From positions 62,001 through 126,000 of the forward strand of contig NZ_CP171843.1 in assembly GCF_048020265.1 (NCBI RefSeq): a stretch of 64,000 nucleotides of DNA, given 5' to 3'. Positions 27,037 to 35,057 of this stretch are shown piece after piece. This stretch comes from Limnohabitans_A sp048020265. Its GTDB lineage: Bacteria > Pseudomonadota > Gammaproteobacteria > Burkholderiales > Burkholderiaceae_C. The position numbers and the translations under genes are program-made. Position 1 is the first letter of the stretch; each line of letters opens with the position of its first letter. The notes below the pieces were generated by a model. It did no database searches. It saw only the letters and a list, made by a program, of their open reading frames with translations, and had not been told where the DNA came from.

Positions 27037-27465
27037 ATGGCCTTCGGTCGCCTGGAAACCCGCAAGCCGGACGCCCCCATGAGCGAGATCAACGTCACCC
27101 CCATGGTGGACGTGATGCTGGTTTTGCTGGTCATTTTCATCCTGACCGCCCCCTTGATGACCAGCGCCATTCGCCTGGACCTGCCCCAAAGCGAGGGCGG
27201 ACAGTCGGGCGCAGCCCCGCAGGCGGTGTCTTTGGTGGTGGACGCCCAGGGGGCCTTGTTCTTGAACGACCAGCCCATCACCCCTGAGGCCTTGCGTCAG
27301 CGCCTGTCGGAAGCTGCCCGGCACAATCCCGATACCGAGCTGGAGCTTCGCGCCGACCAGTCTGTGCCCTATGGCCGGGTGGTGGAGGCCATGGGCCTGG
27401 CCCAAAAAGCCGGTCTGTCGCGCATTGGCTTTGTTGCGCAAACCCCGTCCACCCCCAAACGCTGA
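27037..27465 (+). CDS. exbD: ExbD/TolR family biopolymer transport protein
   Basis: ExbD/TolR is the partner of the ExbB/TolQ motor. The 142-residue protein has a short N-terminal cytoplasmic part, then one membrane helix whose functional Asp is Asp25 in INVTPMVDVMLVLLVIFILTAP. The periplasmic domain (about residues 50-135) is typical of ExbD. It follows the ExbB gene directly. A hairpin element lies after it and before leuS. Confidence 0.9.
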   Translation: MAFGRLETRKPDAPMSEINVTPMVDVMLVLLVIFILTAPLMTSAIRLDLPQSEGGQSGAAPQAVSLVVDAQGALFLNDQPITPEALRQRLSEAARHNPDTELELRADQSVPYGRVVEAMGLAQKAGLSRIGFVAQTPSTPKR

Positions 27466-27490
27466 GCGGGTGATGCCCCCAATGCCCCAA

Positions 27491-27564
27491 GCCCGCAGAG
27501 GGGGCGGCCCGGGCAACGATGTTGAGTCTGCGTCTGAGGCGCTCGGGCCGCCCTCTTTGCGGGC
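27491..27564 (+). repeat. hairpin repeat element, copy 1
   Basis: Arms 27491-27511 and 27544-27564 pair over 21 positions with 19 Watson-Crick and two G-U pairs on the plus strand. The 32-base loop contains CAACGATGTTGAG and TGCGTCTGAGGCG. The loop core reappears in the minus orientation at 28782-28809 inside leuS, flanked there by a different stem. It lies between exbD and leuS and is not explained by any gene. Confidence 0.7.
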
Positions 27565-27607
27565 CTCAAGGCCTGTCAAGCAGGCCAGCCCCAGCCTGAG
27601 CGCCCTC

Positions 27608-27613
27608 TACAAT
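27608..27613 (+). promoter_or_regulatory. -10-like box 8 bases before the leuS ATG
   Basis: TACAAT is followed by eight bases (CGCAGGCT) and the leuS ATG. A transcript would begin close to the start codon. No clear -35 and only AGG resembling a Shine-Dalgarno. Confidence 0.4.
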
Positions 27614-27621
27614 CGCAGGCT

Positions 27622-30417
27622 ATGCAAGACAAGTACAACCACCTCGAAGTCGAACCTGCTGCGCAGTCCCGCTGGACCGCCCGCGATGCCTACCGCGTCA
27701 CCGAAGACGCCAGCAAAAAGAAGTTCTACGCCTGCTCCATGCTGCCTTACCCCAGCGGCAAGCTGCACATGGGCCATGTGCGCAACTACACCATCAACGA
27801 CATGCTCACGCGCAGCCTGCGCATGAAGGGTTACAACGTCCTGATGCCCATGGGCTGGGACGCGTTTGGTCTGCCCGCCGAAAACGCCGCTTTGAAGAAC
27901 GGCGTGCCCCCGGCCAAGTGGACGTACGAGAACATCGCGTACATGAAAAAGCAGATGCAGGCCATGGGCCTGGCCATCGACTGGTCGCGCGAAGTCGCCA
28001 CCTGTGACCCGACCTATTACAAGTGGAACCAGTGGCTGTTCTTGAAGATGCTGGAAAAAGGCATCGCCTACCGCAAGACCCAGGTGGTGAATTGGGACCC
28101 GGTGGACCAGACCGTGCTGGCCAACGAGCAAGTGATCGACGGCAAAGGCTGGCGCACCGGTGCCCCGGTCGAAAAGCGCGAGATCCCTGGTTACTACTTG
28201 AACATCACCGCTTACGCGCAAGAGCTGCTGGACCATGTGCAGATCGGCAATGACAAGGCCACGCTCAACGGCTGGCCCGACAAAGTGCGCCTGATGCAGG
28301 AAAACTGGATTGGCAAGAGCGAAGGCGTGCGCTTTGCCTTCCCGCACGACATCCAAGGTGCTGACGGTCAGCTGATTGGTGACGGGAAGATGTATGTCTT
28401 CACCACCCGCGCCGACACCATCATGGGCGTGACGTTTTGCGCCGTAGCGGCTGAGCACCCGCTGGCGCTGCACGCCGCGGCCAGCAACCCGGCTCTGGCG
28501 GCCTTCCTCGAAGAGTGCAAAACCGGCGGCACGACCGAGGCCGAGCTGGCCACACAAGAGAAAAAGGGCATGGCCACGGGCCTGTTTGTGACGCACCCCT
28601 TGACCGGCGCGCAGGTCGAGGTCTGGGTGGGCAACTATGTGCTGATGAGCTACGGCGACGGCGCGGTGATGGGCGTGCCTGCACATGACGAACGCGACTT
28701 TGCGTTTGCCTTGAAATACGCATTGCCCATCAAGCAGGTTGTCGCTACACGAGCTCCGGCCTTGTCGTCGCCTGCGTCGGGCGCCTCAGACGCAAGCTCA
28801 ACATCGTTGCCCAACGCAGGCAACGCCAAGGCCTCTGAGGTCTTCGATGCAACCGCATGGTCCGAGTGGTACGCCACCAAAGACGGTATTTGCGTCAACT
28901 CCGGCGAACTCGATGGTTTGTCTCAAAAAGCCGCCGTTTACAAAGTGGCTGAACTGCTGGCGGCCAAAGGCCTGGGCGAGAAAAAAACCACTTGGCGTCT
29001 GCGCGACTGGGGCGTGAGCCGGCAGCGTTATTGGGGCACACCGATCCCGATCATCCATTGCGACGAACACGGTGCGGTGCCCGTGCCCGAAAAAGACCTG
29101 CCCGTGGTGCTGCCGCAAGACTGCATCCCGGATGGTTCAGGCAACCCGCTGCACAAACACGAAGGCTTCCATGCGGGTGTGACCTGCCCGGTGTGCGGCA
29201 AAGCGGCCCGCCGCGAGACCGACACCATGGACACCTTTGTGGATTCGTCCTGGTACTTCATGCGCTATTGCGACCCGACCAACGCCGAGAAGATGGTGGC
29301 AGAGGGTGCGGATTACTGGATGCGGGACCAGAACAAAGCCACTGGCGGCAGTGGCATGGACCAGTACATCGGTGGCATCGAGCACGCGATCCTGCACCTG
29401 CTGTACGCCCGTTTCTGGACCAAGGTCATGCGCGACCTGGGTCTGGTCAAGGTGGATGAGCCCTTCAGCAAGCTGCTCACGCAGGGCATGGTGCTCAACC
29501 ACATCTACTCGCGCCGTACCGCCAAGGGCGGCAAGGATTACTTCTGGCCCCACGATGTGGAGCATGTGCTCGACGAGACCGGCAAAGTGGTAGGTGCCAA
29601 GCTCAAGAACGAAGCCGACAGCGGCGATGGCCGTCTGCCCGTGGGCACGCCAATAGACTACGAGGGCGTGGGCACCATGTCCAAGTCCAAGAACAACGGC
29701 GTAGACCCGCAGGACCTGATCGAGCGCTACGGTGCGGACACGGCGCGCCTGTACACCATGTTCACCGCGCCACCCGAGGTGACGCTGGAGTGGAATGACG
29801 CGGCCGTGGAAGGCAGCTACCGCTTTTTGCGCCGGGTCTGGAACTTCGCGTTCAAGCACCACGAGCTGCTGCGCTCGGCCACCGGTCAAGATCTGAGTCA
29901 AGCCGCTTTGGGCGATGCTGCCAAAGCCTTGCGCCGCGAGATGCACTTGGTGCTCAAGCAAGTGGGTTACGACTACGAGCGCATGCAATACAACACCGTG
30001 GTGTCTGGTTGCATGAAGCTGCTCAACGCGCTGGAAGACTTCAAGCCCGATGGCAGCGCAGGTGACACCGCCGCCTTGTGCGAAGGCGTCTCGCTCTTGA
30101 TGCGCATGCTCTACCCCGCCTGCCCGCACATCACCGACGAAATCTGGCAGCAACTGGGTTTTGCCCAAGCTGCAGGTGAATTGCTGGACGCTCCTTGGCC
30201 TACGGTGGACGAGTCTGCTCTGGCGCGCGACCAGATCGAGCTGATGCTGCAAATCAACGGCAAGTTGCGTGGGTCGATTTTGGTGCCCGCCAGCGCCGAC
30301 AAGGCCCAGATCGAAGCCGCAGCCTTGGCCAACGAAGCTTTCGTCAAGCAGGCCGCAGGTGCTGCACCGAAGAAGGTCATTGTGGTGCCGGGCCGCCTGG
30401 TCAACGTGGTGATTTGA
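27622..30417 (+). CDS. leuS: leucyl-tRNA synthetase with an in-frame insertion
   Basis: LeuRS charges tRNA-Leu and hydrolyses mischarged products in its CP1 editing domain. The HIGH motif reads HMGH at residues 49-52 and the KMSKS motif reads TMSKS at 685-689. At 931 residues it is longer than the E. coli enzyme (about 860). Residues about 375-407 are a Ser/Ala-rich stretch absent from the enzymes I know, between LPIKQVV and FDATAWSEWY. It follows the editing-domain motif HDERDF (355-360) by about 15 residues. The DNA there contains copy 2 of the hairpin element. A TACAAT box ends 8 bases before the ATG. lptE begins 13 bases after the stop. Confidence 0.96.
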   Translation: MQDKYNHLEVEPAAQSRWTARDAYRVTEDASKKKFYACSMLPYPSGKLHMGHVRNYTINDMLTRSLRMKGYNVLMPMGWDAFGLPAENAALKNGVPPAKWTYENIAYMKKQMQAMGLAIDWSREVATCDPTYYKWNQWLFLKMLEKGIAYRKTQVVNWDPVDQTVLANEQVIDGKGWRTGAPVEKREIPGYYLNITAYAQELLDHVQIGNDKATLNGWPDKVRLMQENWIGKSEGVRFAFPHDIQGADGQLIGDGKMYVFTTRADTIMGVTFCAVAAEHPLALHAAASNPALAAFLEECKTGGTTEAELATQEKKGMATGLFVTHPLTGAQVEVWVGNYVLMSYGDGAVMGVPAHDERDFAFALKYALPIKQVVATRAPALSSPASGASDASSTSLPNAGNAKASEVFDATAWSEWYATKDGICVNSGELDGLSQKAAVYKVAELLAAKGLGEKKTTWRLRDWGVSRQRYWGTPIPIIHCDEHGAVPVPEKDLPVVLPQDCIPDGSGNPLHKHEGFHAGVTCPVCGKAARRETDTMDTFVDSSWYFMRYCDPTNAEKMVAEGADYWMRDQNKATGGSGMDQYIGGIEHAILHLLYARFWTKVMRDLGLVKVDEPFSKLLTQGMVLNHIYSRRTAKGGKDYFWPHDVEHVLDETGKVVGAKLKNEADSGDGRLPVGTPIDYEGVGTMSKSKNNGVDPQDLIERYGADTARLYTMFTAPPEVTLEWNDAAVEGSYRFLRRVWNFAFKHHELLRSATGQDLSQAALGDAAKALRREMHLVLKQVGYDYERMQYNTVVSGCMKLLNALEDFKPDGSAGDTAALCEGVSLLMRMLYPACPHITDEIWQQLGFAQAAGELLDAPWPTVDESALARDQIELMLQINGKLRGSILVPASADKAQIEAAALANEAFVKQAAGAAPKKVIVVPGRLVNVVI
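28767..28824 (-). repeat. hairpin repeat element, copy 2, inside leuS
   Basis: Arms 28767-28781 and 28810-28824 pair over 15 positions, with 13 Watson-Crick and two G-U pairs on the minus strand. The 28-base loop (28782-28809) matches the loop of copy 1 at all but two adjacent positions, in the same orientation relative to the stem. The stem sequence itself differs from that of copy 1. Read on the plus strand it encodes part of the Ser/Ala-rich insertion of LeuRS. Confidence 0.7.
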
Positions 30418-30430
30418 GAGCGCACACCCC

Positions 30431-31027
30431 ATGAAACCCACACGCCGATTTTTCTTGACTGCTGCGGGCTTGGCCACCATGCCCGCCTGGCTCTCGGCTT
30501 GCGGATTTCAGCTGCGCCAAACCAACGATTTCGCGTTCAAGACCTTGTATGCGAATTTCTCGACCACCTCACCCTTGGGGGTGGAGTTGAGGCGCAACTT
30601 GCTCGGCACGGGGCGCATTGAGCTGTTGACCGAGCCCAAGCAAATGCTCCAGGCCGATGCGATCCTCGATATCCTGAGCGAGGACCGCCAGCAGGTGGCG
30701 GTGGGCGTGAGTGCCACCGGCCAGGTGCGCGAGTTGCAATTGCGGCTGCGTGTGCGTTTTCGCCTGCGCACACCGCAGGGCGTGGCGTTGATCGAGCCGG
30801 TCGAGCTGTTCCAGCAACGCGACTTGAGTTTCAACGAAACGGCCGCACTGTCCAAAGAAATCGAGATGGGCATTCTGTACCGCGACATGCAAACCGACAT
30901 CGTGCAGCAAATCATGCGCCGTTTGTCGGCGGTCAAGCCGCGCAGCCTGCCCAAGCCGACGGGTGCGGCAGCACCCGCAGCGGCGCCTGCGCCAGAGGCC
31001 TCGTCCAATCCGGCAACCCGGCCTTGA
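30431..31027 (+). CDS. lptE: LPS assembly lipoprotein LptE
   Basis: LptE plugs the LptD barrel and helps insert lipopolysaccharide in the outer membrane. The 198-residue protein has a signal peptide with the lipobox LSAC and lipidated Cys24, followed by GFQLRQTNDFAFKTLYANF, which matches the LptE core. The C-terminal 30 residues are Pro/Ala-rich. It lies between leuS and holA, the order found across Proteobacteria, which supports the assignment. Confidence 0.93.
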   Translation: MKPTRRFFLTAAGLATMPAWLSACGFQLRQTNDFAFKTLYANFSTTSPLGVELRRNLLGTGRIELLTEPKQMLQADAILDILSEDRQQVAVGVSATGQVRELQLRLRVRFRLRTPQGVALIEPVELFQQRDLSFNETAALSKEIEMGILYRDMQTDIVQQIMRRLSAVKPRSLPKPTGAAAPAAAPAPEASSNPATRP

Positions 31028-31049
31028 TGCGCTGGGACTGAGCGCACCC

Positions 31050-32102
31050 ATGCAGTTGGCCCTTCCTCAGTTGTCTGCGCACCTGCAAAAAGGCTTGCGC
31101 AGCTTGTATGTGTTGCATGGCGATGAGGCCTTGCTGATCCAGGAGGCCGCCGACGCCATCCGGGCCACAGCCCGGGCCCAGGGCTTCACCGAGCGCAGCG
31201 TGCACACCGTTTCGGGTGCCCACTTTGACTGGAGCGAAGTGCTGGCCGCAGGCGGCAGCTTGAGCCTGTTTGCCGACAAACAAATCGTGGAAGTGCGCGT
31301 ACCTTCGGGCAAGCCCGGCAAAGAGGGCGGCACCGCCATTCAGCAACTGGCCGCGTCAGCCCAAGGCAACGACACGACCTTGACCCTGTTTTTGTTGCCG
31401 CGTCTCGATGCCGCCACCCGCAAAGGGGCCTGGTTTGGCGCTCTGGAAAACTCGGGCGTGTCGATCCAGATCGATCCGGTGGACCGCAACGCGCTGCCCC
31501 AGTGGATTACCCAGCGCCTGCAGCAGCAAGGCCAGCGCGTGGTGGCAGGCGAAGAAGGCCAGCGCACTCTGCAGTTTTTTGCCGACCGCGTGGAAGGCAA
31601 CCTGCTGGCTGCGCACCAGGAAATCCAAAAACTCGGTTTGTTGCATCCACCCGGTGAGCTCAGCCAAGAACAAGTGGAGTCTGCTGTGGTCAATGTGGCC
31701 CGCTACGACGTGTTCAAGTTGTCCGAGTCGGTGTTGTCAGGCCAGGTGGCCCGCGTGCAGCGCATGCTCGACGGCCTGCAGGCCGAGGGCGAGGCCGCTG
31801 TGCTGGTGCACTACACGCTGGCCGAAGACATCCGCGCCTTGAAACGCGTGAAAGACGCCATTGCCGCAGGCAAACCCATGCCCCTGGCGCTGCGCGAGCA
31901 GCGGGTGTGGGGCCCGCGCGAGCGCTTGTTTGAACGCGTGCTGCCCCGCATGAGCGAAGCCCGTCTGAACGGTTTGCTGCAAGCGGCCCACCAGGTGGAT
32001 GGCATCGTCAAAGGCCTGAAAGTGCCCGACTGGCCGACCGACCCTTGGCAAGCCCTGCAACGCCTGGCTGTGCGCTTCTCGCGCTTTTGCCTCGTGCGCT
32101 GA
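31050..32102 (+). CDS. holA: DNA polymerase III delta subunit
   Basis: HolA is the clamp-loader subunit that opens the beta sliding clamp. The 350-residue protein begins MQLALPQLSAHLQKGLRSLYVLHGDEALLIQEAADAIR, the clamp-binding N-terminal region. Later blocks LSQEQVESAVVNVARYDVFKLSESVLSG and the C-terminal region RERLFERVLPRMS are typical. The ATG 31050 was chosen by family alignment, 23 bases after lptE; the frame is open upstream within lptE. It forms the leuS-lptE-holA cluster. Confidence 0.94.
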   Translation: MQLALPQLSAHLQKGLRSLYVLHGDEALLIQEAADAIRATARAQGFTERSVHTVSGAHFDWSEVLAAGGSLSLFADKQIVEVRVPSGKPGKEGGTAIQQLAASAQGNDTTLTLFLLPRLDAATRKGAWFGALENSGVSIQIDPVDRNALPQWITQRLQQQGQRVVAGEEGQRTLQFFADRVEGNLLAAHQEIQKLGLLHPPGELSQEQVESAVVNVARYDVFKLSESVLSGQVARVQRMLDGLQAEGEAAVLVHYTLAEDIRALKRVKDAIAAGKPMPLALREQRVWGPRERLFERVLPRMSEARLNGLLQAAHQVDGIVKGLKVPDWPTDPWQALQRLAVRFSRFCLVR

Positions 32103-32243
32103 CCCAAGCGCGTTGCTTTGTGGTGCGAGCCCCTGCTCGCGAATGGGTGCCCGGCTCAGCTGTATCCATGTGACCATGCAGACATTCGGCCGCGGGGCCA
32201 GCCCTCCCCCAAAAACCCATCCTGCATCTGCGAAAATGACCCA

Positions 32244-33524
32244 ATGACTGAATTGAACACCATCGAACACGTCCAGGCCTTGGGTCAGCAGGCCAAACAG
32301 GCCTCGGCCCTGATGGCCAAGGCATCGGCTGCCACCAAAAACCAGGCCTTGCGCCATCTGGCCGCCTTGTTGCGTGCCAACACCGACGCCTTGCAACTGG
32401 ACAACGCCAAGGACCTGGAACGCGCCCGCGCAGCCGGCCTGGCCGAGCCGATGGTGGACCGCCTGAAGCTCAGCCCTCAAGTGCTAGAGACTTGCGCCCA
32501 AGGCTGCGAGCAATTGGCGGCCATGCCCGATGTGATCGGCGAGATCATCGGCATGAAGCAGGTGCCCAGCGGCATCCGCGTGGGCCAGATGCGGGTGCCG
32601 ATCGGCGTGTTCGGCATGATTTTCGAGAGCCGTCCGAACGTGACCATCGAGGCGGCCAGTCTGTCCATCAAAAGCGGTAACGCCTGCATTTTGCGCGGCG
32701 GCTCCGAGGCGATTGAATCGAACAAGGCCTTGGCCCAACTGGTGCAGCAAGCGCTGACCGAGAGCGGTTTACCGGTCGATGCGGTGCAACTGGTGCAAAC
32801 CACCGACCGCGTCGCGGTGGGCCAACTCATCACCATGCCGCAGTTTGTGGACGTGGTCATCCCGCGTGGCGGCAAGGGCCTGATCGAGCGCATCAGCGCC
32901 GAGGCCAAGGTGCCCGTCATCAAGCACCTGGACGGCAACTGCCACACTTATGTGGACGATCCGTGCGACATCAACATGGCGGTCCGGGTGGCCGACAACG
33001 CCAAGACGCAAAAGTACAGTCCCTGCAATGCCAGCGAGAGTTTGCTGGTGGCACGTGGCGTGGCGGCCGAATTCCTGCCCAAAATTGGGGCGGTTTACGC
33101 GGCCAAAGGCGTGGAGATGCGCTGCTGCCCCAAAGCCAAGACCATATTGAGCCAAGTCGCTGGGGCCTATTTGAAAGACGCCACCGAGCAGGACTGGTCC
33201 GAGGAATACCTCGCCCCCATCATCAGCATCAAGGTGGTCGAAGGGGTGGATGAGGCGATTGCCCACATCAACCACTACAGCAGCCACCACACCGACGCTA
33301 TCCTGACCCGTGACCACATGCACGCCCAGCGCTTTTTGCGTGAGGTGGACTCGGCCAGCGTCATGGTCAACGCCAGCACCCGCTTTGCCGACGGCTTTGA
33401 ATACGGTTTGGGCGCCGAGATCGGCATCAGCACCGACAAATTCCACGCCCGGGGCCCGGTGGGCATCGAGGGGCTGACCTCACTCAAGTACGTGGTGCTG
33501 GGCGAGGGTGAGGTCCGCGGCTGA
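32244..33524 (+). CDS. proA: glutamate-5-semialdehyde dehydrogenase (gamma-glutamyl phosphate reductase)
   Basis: ProA reduces gamma-glutamyl phosphate to the semialdehyde in proline synthesis. The 426-residue protein belongs to the aldehyde dehydrogenase superfamily and has its catalytic Cys261 in QKYSPCNASESLLV. The signature VPIGVFGMIFESRPNVTIEAA and the later NASTRFADGFEYGLGAEIGISTDKFHARGPVG are diagnostic for ProA. It begins 141 bases after holA. proB is not in the window. Confidence 0.96.
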   Translation: MTELNTIEHVQALGQQAKQASALMAKASAATKNQALRHLAALLRANTDALQLDNAKDLERARAAGLAEPMVDRLKLSPQVLETCAQGCEQLAAMPDVIGEIIGMKQVPSGIRVGQMRVPIGVFGMIFESRPNVTIEAASLSIKSGNACILRGGSEAIESNKALAQLVQQALTESGLPVDAVQLVQTTDRVAVGQLITMPQFVDVVIPRGGKGLIERISAEAKVPVIKHLDGNCHTYVDDPCDINMAVRVADNAKTQKYSPCNASESLLVARGVAAEFLPKIGAVYAAKGVEMRCCPKAKTILSQVAGAYLKDATEQDWSEEYLAPIISIKVVEGVDEAIAHINHYSSHHTDAILTRDHMHAQRFLREVDSASVMVNASTRFADGFEYGLGAEIGISTDKFHARGPVGIEGLTSLKYVVLGEGEVRG

Positions 33525-33649
33525 GCCCGGTCTTTTTGTGGCGTGGTGCACAAGCCCCTCGCTTTTTGTCCGGTCAGTGCTTGCAAAGGCGTTCTCCGGC
33601 CTCATATGATTCTTTTGTTTTTGTCATTTCAGCCTCATAAAGGTCGCCC

Positions 33650-34945
33650 ATGGTTCCCCATCTTGTCACAGCCCTGACCGGCCCCATCAATGAGCTGGAG
33701 CAGCGCATCCTCGACTCCATGCCCGCGATCGAACGCTGGTTTCGCCTGGAGTGGATGGAGCACACCCCCCCGTTCTACACCTCGGTGGACATCCGCAATG
33801 CCGGCTTCAAGCTGGCCCCGGTGGACACCAACCTCTACCCCGGTGGCTGGAACAACCTGACGCCTGAAATGCTGCCTTTGGCGGTACAGGCAGCCCAGGC
33901 GGCGGTCGAAAAGATTTGCCCCGAGGCCAAAAACCTGTTGATCATTCCGGAAAACCACACCCGCAACACTTTTTACCTGACCAATGTGGCGCAGCTGCAG
34001 CGCATCTTCCACATGGCCGGTCTGAATGTGCGCCTGGGCTCGATCAACCCCGAGATCAAGGAAACCACCACCATCGAGTTGCCCAATGGCGAAAGCGTGA
34101 CGCTCGAACCTGTGGTGCGCAGCAAGCACCGCCTTGGCCTGAAAGATTTCGACCCCTGCACCATCTTGCTCAACAACGACCTGTCGGCTGGTGCCCCGGG
34201 CATTCTGGAAGACCTGCACGAGCAATACCTGCTGCCGCCCTTGCACGCGGGCTGGAGCGTGCGCCGCAAGACCAAGCACTTCCAGAGCTACGAAGAAGTG
34301 GCCAAGCGTTTTGGCAAGTTGCTGGGCATTGACCCGTGGCTGATCAACCCGATGTTCAGCCAGTGCGGCGACGTGAACTTTGCCGAAGGCACCGGCATGG
34401 AGTGCTTGCGCAGCAATGTGGATGCGCTGCTGACCAAGATCAAGCGCAAGTACAAGGAATACGGCATCAACGAAAAGCCGTTTGTGGTCGTCAAGGCCGA
34501 CAACGGCACCTATGGCATGGGCATCATGACGGTGCGCGATGTGGCCGATCTGGATGCGCTCAACCGCAAAACCCGCAACAAGATGAACGTCATCAAGGAC
34601 GGCCAGACCGTCAACGATGTGATCATCCAGGAAGGCGTGCTGACCAACGAGCGCATCAACGACGCCGTGGCCGAGCCCGTCGTTTACATGATGGACCGGT
34701 ATGTCGTGGGAGGCTTTTACCGCGTGCATGCCGAGCGCGGCGTGGACGAAAACCTGAACGCGCCGGGCGCCAGTTTCGTGCCTTTGGCCTTTGCTGACGC
34801 CCCGCACCTGCCCCAGCCCGGCGTCAAACCTGGTGCCAGCGTGCCCAACCGCTTTTACATGTATGGCGTGATTGGCCGTCTGGCCATGCTGGCGGCCAGC
34901 TACGAGCTGGAAGCGACCGATCCCGAGGCTGAGGTTTACGACTGA
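33650..34945 (+). CDS. gshA: glutamate-cysteine ligase, proteobacterial type
   Basis: GshA joins glutamate and cysteine in the first step of glutathione synthesis. The 431-residue protein belongs to the alternative GshA family found in Beta- and Gammaproteobacteria, not the classical E. coli type. It begins MVPHLVTALTGPINELEQRIL, has HTRNTFYLTNVAQLQRIFHMAG, and carries VKADNGTYGMGIMTVRD with the ATP-binding lysine. A possible terminator hairpin lies before the downstream kup gene. gshB is not visible here. Confidence 0.94.
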   Translation: MVPHLVTALTGPINELEQRILDSMPAIERWFRLEWMEHTPPFYTSVDIRNAGFKLAPVDTNLYPGGWNNLTPEMLPLAVQAAQAAVEKICPEAKNLLIIPENHTRNTFYLTNVAQLQRIFHMAGLNVRLGSINPEIKETTTIELPNGESVTLEPVVRSKHRLGLKDFDPCTILLNNDLSAGAPGILEDLHEQYLLPPLHAGWSVRRKTKHFQSYEEVAKRFGKLLGIDPWLINPMFSQCGDVNFAEGTGMECLRSNVDALLTKIKRKYKEYGINEKPFVVVKADNGTYGMGIMTVRDVADLDALNRKTRNKMNVIKDGQTVNDVIIQEGVLTNERINDAVAEPVVYMMDRYVVGGFYRVHAERGVDENLNAPGASFVPLAFADAPHLPQPGVKPGASVPNRFYMYGVIGRLAMLAASYELEATDPEAEVYD

Positions 34946-34999
34946 AGTTGCTGCACCGCAACAAGATCGACAGAAGTACGGTGACACGGGCCTGAAATC

Positions 35000-35024
35000 G
35001 GGCGCAAAATAGCGCCCTTGTTTG
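35000..35024 (+). terminator. possible terminator between gshA and kup
   Basis: A 6-bp stem (35000-35005 with 35012-35017) with an AAAATA loop is followed by TTGTTTGT. The T run is imperfect, so this is a modest candidate for the gshA terminator. Confidence 0.5.
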
Positions 35025-35057
35025 TCATCCGGCTTGACCCGCGTCAGGTCACTGCAC

